From: Phoronis australis
Lineage: Eukaryota; Phoronida; Phoronidae
Direction of reading: 5' to 3'
Assembly (NCBI GenBank): GCA_002633005.1
Contig: NMRA01000196.1
Coordinates: 661,047-725,046 of the forward strand
Length of the DNA: 64,000 bases
In this document: positions 58,148-64,000 of the stretch, piece after piece
How the letters are laid out: each line of letters opens with the position of its first letter
Numbering within the stretch: the stretch's first letter is position 1
The notes under the pieces: model-generated
Databases searched by the model: none
Told to the model about the DNA's origin: nothing
Seen by the model: only the letters and a program-made list of their open reading frames with translations
Program-made: the position numbers and the translations under genes

Positions 58148-61100
58148 TGGTTTGATCATGATGGCAGCCATTTGGAAATCCATGATACGTGGCATATTTT
58201 ACATCTTTTTTAAAATAATTAGCAACCGTTTCGGTCTAAATTATATGCCTGTAGGTTTTGACTCTTTGCGAGATAAATACCCCAAAGCAAGTATAGTCAT
58301 TATGAGATGCTAGCGACCATTTTAAGATGCGTTATGGCTGTGCTCACTATATATCACGAACTTCTCCTGGCACATAATATATATGACGTTAAAAGTTATG
58401 GATTTGTCTGTCAAACCAAAAAATAGCCAACGTCAAAACTGCGGAGTCAACATTTTTGAAATCAAGACGATGGTTAGTTAAGATGGTGCTACACTTCAGT
58501 CCAATTTTAATCAGCACGTCAGAGTTGACATGTACGCCAACTGTCATGCTTTTATCTCAACTTGAGCAGTTTTGGTCCTCAACCGAGCAAAGCGCACACT
58601 TAGGTTTGCTCATTATGACTACCATTTTCAAATCTGATATGGCTGATATTTTGCAGCGTTTTAAAAATAGTATTTAACGCTTTTGTTTAAATAACGTGTG
58701 TGTGTAAGTTTTGACAACAATTTCAGATGAAATAACAAAGCAAATATACATATCAGGATAATATAGCAGCCATTCTAAAGTGCGGGTGGTTGGGGTCACA
58801 TTCCTTCATTAAAATTGATTTATATGAACTACATATGGATCTTTACGTACAAATTGTAGTTAAAATTGTCATTTAGACAAAATAAAATGATAGACAAAAT
58901 AAAATGCCGTGTAATAATTGCTGGGTCAGCCTTTTTAATATCCAAGATGACGGCTAGCTAGCGTGGTGATAGCGACGAGTACACCAGTGCCCATGTCTTT
59001 ATCTAAAAGCAAACACGTCTAAAGGTCCGTTAGATTTTTGAGACTTCCTATTAGCTGCTGGTCCTAGGTCCATGGCGGTCAGCTGTGAATTGTGCCATAT
59101 TTGACATCCATAACCCCCCGCGCTAAGAAATGGGTAGCAAGTGCTGTTGTCGTTGTTCTACGCCAGAGGCTACAGTACTATAAAGTGTTGCACCGTCTAA
59201 AAAAAGAAACTCGAAAATGTGCGACCAGTACAGCTCATGCTCCTATCCCAGGGAGGGGACCCTGGAGAAATTTGCATTGTCTTCTTCAGTAAATTGACAC
59301 GTCTGCAGATGTTTGCACGACGTAATTATATCTCCTTTTGTCCGAATATGAGAACTGCCCCTGTACCCGCGTAATTCATTTTAGAAGTCGTCATCAAGGC
59401 CCCCATTGTCACCTGAAAACAGTTGATGGCTTTCAACGTGCCTACACTTGCGTCTTTCTGGCCCCAGCATTTATTGCCTGCTGTTGTATAAATAGCGTCT
59501 ACATCTGCCATTTGCATCACTGCTCCATATGTCATCGCAATAACACTTGCTGTACGTTATAAAAATAAAAATGTTGAATAATTATCCGTAACGTTTCCAC
59601 CGAATTAATTGGTGTCATAATATGTTGACATTAAGTACCAGTATCAACCGTCGCTAAGAGATGCTGGCCAATGCTATATTATTCAATAACTCTAACCCAG
59701 TATGCACCGGAGTGTCGGTGTTTTTCAAATAGCAATTTTTGAGATCTCATTTTAAACTTTGCATCATTCAAGTGAGCTTGGTTCATCTAGATCTTGAAAC
59801 TGAAGCTACTAAAAGCTCCAAATTTTGCACAAAAAATCATATGACAAAGAACACCGCTATGAACTTGGCATCAAAGTAACCCTCAGAATAGATCTCTGGT
59901 CTTAAGAAGAATCGACAATATGTCATTACTGAAGACCACGGGTCTGTTGAATGAAAGTGTCATAAGTAACAATTTCTGATAGAACCTATAGATTACAAAA
60001 AAAATCCACATGAGCCGAAAATTTACCAGTGGATTCATTTCCACCTCAAACGGTAGCAACCGCATTAGTTAACCCATGCACCCACCCAGGGGGGGCTTGG
60101 GCTGCTTGAATGAGCCCCCATTTTGCGAAGAGGGCACAAAGGTCCGCCTCAGAGAATTAAAAATCCCGAGAAAACGAGACAAAAGTCCACAGGAATTCGG
60201 CGCAAATGCACAATTCATAGGTCTGAAAATAGTATTCCGTTTTTAGTTGTCTTAGTCCCCGTTTTTTCAGGAAAAAGTCCTCATACTTAAAAATTCGAGT
60301 GCTCTTATACTTAAGGCTGGGTGCGCGCATGTAAACCCATAGAACTCTCTGTCTATTTTATATCTTCTGAGGTTTATACTTGAAACATACAAAAATTTCA
60401 GCTTAAAAGAACCTCTTTTGATAACATGACTAATCCGTGTAGATTAGGGAATAGTATACGATACCCTGTTGACATGTATAATATTCATCCCCTAATCCAA
60501 AAATATATATTGTAAAGAAATTAAATTACCCCTTCGGGGAACACTCGTTTTGTCGTACTACCGAATTTAAATACCCAAAATATAAAGTTTGAATCTAATA
60601 CTGGTATAATAATGAGAAATGAGGTTACGTAATAAGAATGGCCTGCAAGAAAATGTTTTAATGAGATGTCTGTCATAAAGAGCGCCATGCATATCAGTGG
60701 CTTGTTTTCTTGCATGTGTGCCTCATCTCAAGCTGGCAGTGAGGAGGAATCTTCAGATTCAAACTATTACATGAAGTTTTGGAATACCTGGCTTTATACA
60801 ACGTCCGTTCTACTGAGAAAATCTGTCAACATCTTTTTCTGTTGGTTGATTGTCGAGGTTTTAAAGACCCACAGTTTTTCTTGATGGTGTATGTTATTGA
60901 ATTTTGATTTGTTCGAGACATTATATCGTCTCATGATATTATTCTGCTGTTAAAGGAAGGTAAAATCGATAAAATATCTGTACGTTTAATCGTTGATACC
61001 ACGGTTGAAATTTACAGAAGCCCTTTTTCAGTAAAAATAAAGGGAGAAGCATCAGATACCGACAAAATATTCATCAGATAATGACAGTCAGCACGATGTA

Positions 61101-62847
61101 CAATTTCTTAAATGTACAGTTACACATATTTGAGAAATACCAAGGTCATTTGATTTAATAATTATATCATCCACAAATTTACCTATTACAAGCTTTCGCC
61201 ATAACACCTCAATTGATGACCAACCTTTATAGCAAGGATTACTGTTCCGTAAAGAATTTCATACCTGTAAACGTTTGAATGCAGACATAACGACCATTAC
61301 CTGGATGCTCATGTTCAAGTAAATGGAGGTAAGAAGTTTAATACAAGGGGTAAATTTGTACTTTTACATCAATTATATGAGAATTATCTAACAAAGGCAG
61401 ATTTTTGGATTCACAGTAATCCATGTCATCAATGACAAAATATGTTAATGCACTCATCATTCTTTCCCTGGGGCCGCTCAAGCAAACATTGTTAACAGTT
61501 CTTTAGGCAAAAACCTATTGTCGATGAACTAACTACTCAAGGCTAAGAAAATATCACAAATCAGATACGAATTCATAAGTCACACCTAAGCCCGATGAAA
61601 GGTAAAAGCTACATGTATATGGTTCCTCGTTACATGCTACACTCTGATACAGGGTATTTTAGGGATTGATATGAGTAACATTCTTTATGAGTATAATCGC
61701 GTTTTGTAATTTGTTGAGGGACAAAAGTTGCCCCCGTTTATTTCTCATACCGTTCGCGAAACTGCGCTATCATGAGTTTGAAGTGAATGTTGTCAACAGA
61801 CTATATAGAACAATCGATAAAGTTAANCCCCCCCCCCCCCAGCCATTGCCCTCATCCCCTTTCCACAGTTTCCGGTGGTCCTAAAACCCTATCAAATCAA
61901 ATTACATTCAATTTCACTTAATGTATACAAATCCTAATGTTTGTAGTACATATTGTCATAAAATTGTTGCGTAATCACTGCATATAAGTATCCAAATAGT
62001 GCAACGTGTACTCATAAAATGTACATGTGAACCACTAAGCGTTGAAAATTCGCGAAAATGTTCTATTTTTGAAAAACCAGTACTTAAATTACAAAATGTC
62101 TATCTTACATATCAATCGCGTTCCAGTATCCTAACGTCAGATATATTCAAAGAAAGAAAAATCATAGTTATTCACAACTTTTAGGATGTGGTAATAGTCT
62201 TGCAAGTTGGCAACTTTATCAAGTGTCAAAAAAACAGTTTGGGCAAGATCAGCATGAATCAAAAACGAGGCTTCTGTCAGATAAATCCAATTTGACATAG
62301 CCTAGTGTATATATATAGGGGTAGCCCAAGCATTCAGAAAATTTCAGAAAAATCTATGACGGTTGATGTAGAACCACCCGTAACAGCTCTCAAAAATTGC
62401 TACTTAAGTCTTAACACAGAAATTCATTTTACGCTCCCAATTCACAATTGCTTCTTTAGCCAAGTAAGGGCATCGCGGTTTATAAATAATTGATAAAATT
62501 ATGATGAGTAATGAGCAAGTCAAGGTTAGTTTTATCTACACAGGACGATCCGCCGGAAACCAGTCATATACATGTAGTCCTTGTTAACGTCTATAGGTGG
62601 AACCCTTTATTACTTGATGAAATTGAAATTTCACCAATTATGTTGCTCCGACATCAAGTTTTTGCTAGCACTCTAGAGATCACATTTCTTGTTTCATTCG
62701 CAACAAATTCACACACAGCCTGTAGTCTACGAAATACTGAAAGCCTACAGTTTTTCGTCATGATCGTATTCAGGGTGGCTGTCATTTTGCATTCGAATTC
62801 AGGACCAACTACTCGTGGTATCAGTAATTTTTCACGTTCACAGCTGA
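58148..62847. repeat. 3' flank block of unit C, second copy
   Basis: Aligns with 33,990-38,730 of unit B over its whole length, and with 54,838-56,969 at very high identity. It contains a TIR element copy at about 60,075-60,332 and a 13-C run at 61,828-61,840 just after an N. No gene is supported. Confidence 0.65.
61827..61827. other. Single N at a poly-C run
   Basis: Unit B has about 20 more bases (cagaagggggataacgtcta-like) between 'aaagttaa' and the C run. The N marks sequence that was not resolved. Confidence 0.75.
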
Positions 62848-62848
62848 N
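62848..62848. other. Single N at the unit C/D boundary
   Basis: Unit B continues about 345 bases from 'cacagctga' to 'aaatagactg'; here an N stands for them. Confidence 0.75.
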
Positions 62849-63168
62849 CAAATAGACTGTGAAATTTTCTCTCAGACTGACCGTTTTTTAGTTAAATGAT
62901 TTTCAAAATTTGAAATTTTCGGAAATTTTATAGAATTATGTGAAGTTACATCTTAAGATAATGTTGGTAACGCGCTTTCATAAGAAGTTTTAATTTTACG
63001 CTACGACGTATACTTTTCGAATTATTCGAGATTTCCTGATAACGTCGTTTCTTTAGTGACTGATTTTGTTGCATTTTTTGTACTTCCGTTCTATTGACCA
63101 AGGCTATAATGTTTCTTACTCATTTCTGACATCTTCATTCGTGATGCGATTTTCATCATCATGTTCAC

Positions 63169-63202
<34 letters not shown>

Positions 63203-64000
63203 TCCAATATTCTTTCAGTCAATTTCGCCAACTGTCCCTCGTAATTTTACATTCATAATTTAACGCTCGTGATTTTAGGCTCGTATGTTTGCAAATAATG
63301 TGAAGTGTTCAGAGGGTAAATCTCAGGTGCAATGTGTATAAGTGGAAAAGATGGAGGCAACTGACTGATGTCTTTTTATTTGCTGCCCTAGCCATCCCAG
63401 GCATATGAAAATGGTTCGTTTTCGTACATAATAAGATGCCAAAATGTATATCCATCAGGTTTTCTGGCAGTAGTTTCCTTTATTATTTGATGGAATTTCC
63501 ATGTTTTCTCAATCTTCAGACTAAGTGCAGTTACCATACTCTTTGCAGTGCGTGCAGATTTTACATGGCATTGCAAAACAAAATAGGTTCAAAAAGGTTC
63601 TCAGGGGTAAAGTCACAGTAAAATTCTCTATGTTGATGGTAAACTATCCATTCTTCATTCAAGATATTAAATAACAAACCATTTGCCCCACAAAACAATA
63701 TCAACCGACTACATGCATTAATTGAATGGCTGGTGGTCACGTGATCTGATATGACTTAAATTTAACGTGTTGCTCAAATTACTAGCATATAACTACGAGC
63801 GCAAAATTATGAGAAAAAATGGAGCCTGAAATTACGAGCAAACAACTTCTTCAGAACTCACGTGACCTACATCTACATATCAATTTCTCAGTGCATATAA
63901 CAATTACGGTCGTAATAACGAGCGCAATTACTGGTGACACTTTCCCCTGAATGGTCCGAGATCAAATTCGTTTTTACGTACGTGAATTCAAAACCCATCT
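62849..64000 (+). repeat. Start of unit D: copy of the gene C upstream region
   Basis: Aligns with 39,080-40,300, including the (ATC)n tract and the acgagc cluster. By spacing in unit C, a further EF-hand gene would begin its coding exon about 3.5 kb to the right of 62,850, outside the window. Confidence 0.65.

Overview
The window is an AT-rich stretch of an animal nuclear genome. It has spliced genes with GT-AG introns, no operons, and many decayed retroelements and palindromic elements. No species can be read from it. The Ty3/Gypsy element at 19.5-25.4 kb has integrase upstream of reverse transcriptase, the pol order of the Gmr1-like group, described mainly from deuterostomes. That makes a marine deuterostome (echinoderm, hemichordate or cephalochordate) a reasonable guess, not a conclusion.

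The host content is one family: a small secreted protein with three EF-hands, in a decaying tandem array. Unit C (about 39.1-62.8 kb) holds a complete gene on the + strand, with five coding exons at 42,630-42,775, 43,808-43,841, 46,493-46,603, 50,150-50,247 and 52,613-52,823. All splice phases agree and the sum is 600 nt (199 aa plus stop). Unit A (1 to about 17.83 kb) enters the window in intron 3 and shows intact exons 4 (302-399) and 5 (6,668-6,878). Unit B (about 17.83-39.08 kb) is a wreck: exons 1-3 are gone, exon 4 has a stop codon and no donor site, and exon 5 is cut off about a dozen bases in. A fourth unit D starts at about 62.85 kb with the same upstream DNA that precedes gene C.

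Layout. 0-6.9 kb: intron 3 end, exon 4, a solo LTR, a fold-back element, and exon 5 of unit A. 6.9-17.8 kb: 3' flank A, split by a Penelope-like element (10.5-13.5 kb) and a LINE fragment. 17.8-33.2 kb: pseudogene B, whose intron 4 carries a long hairpin element, the fold-back element, the Gmr1-like retrotransposon, a TA-flanked inverted-repeat element and an L1-type LINE. 33.2-39.1 kb: 3' flank B. 39.1-42.6 kb: upstream region of gene C. 42.6-52.8 kb: gene C, with a 433-bp satellite in intron 2 and a truncated LINE in intron 4. 52.8-62.8 kb: 3' flank C, part of it present twice, with single N gap marks. 62.8-64 kb: start of unit D.

The units serve as aligned references for each other. Comparing them gives empty sites, insertion boundaries and deletion endpoints for most mobile elements here. 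No CRISPR array, tRNA, rRNA or bacterial-type operon was seen.
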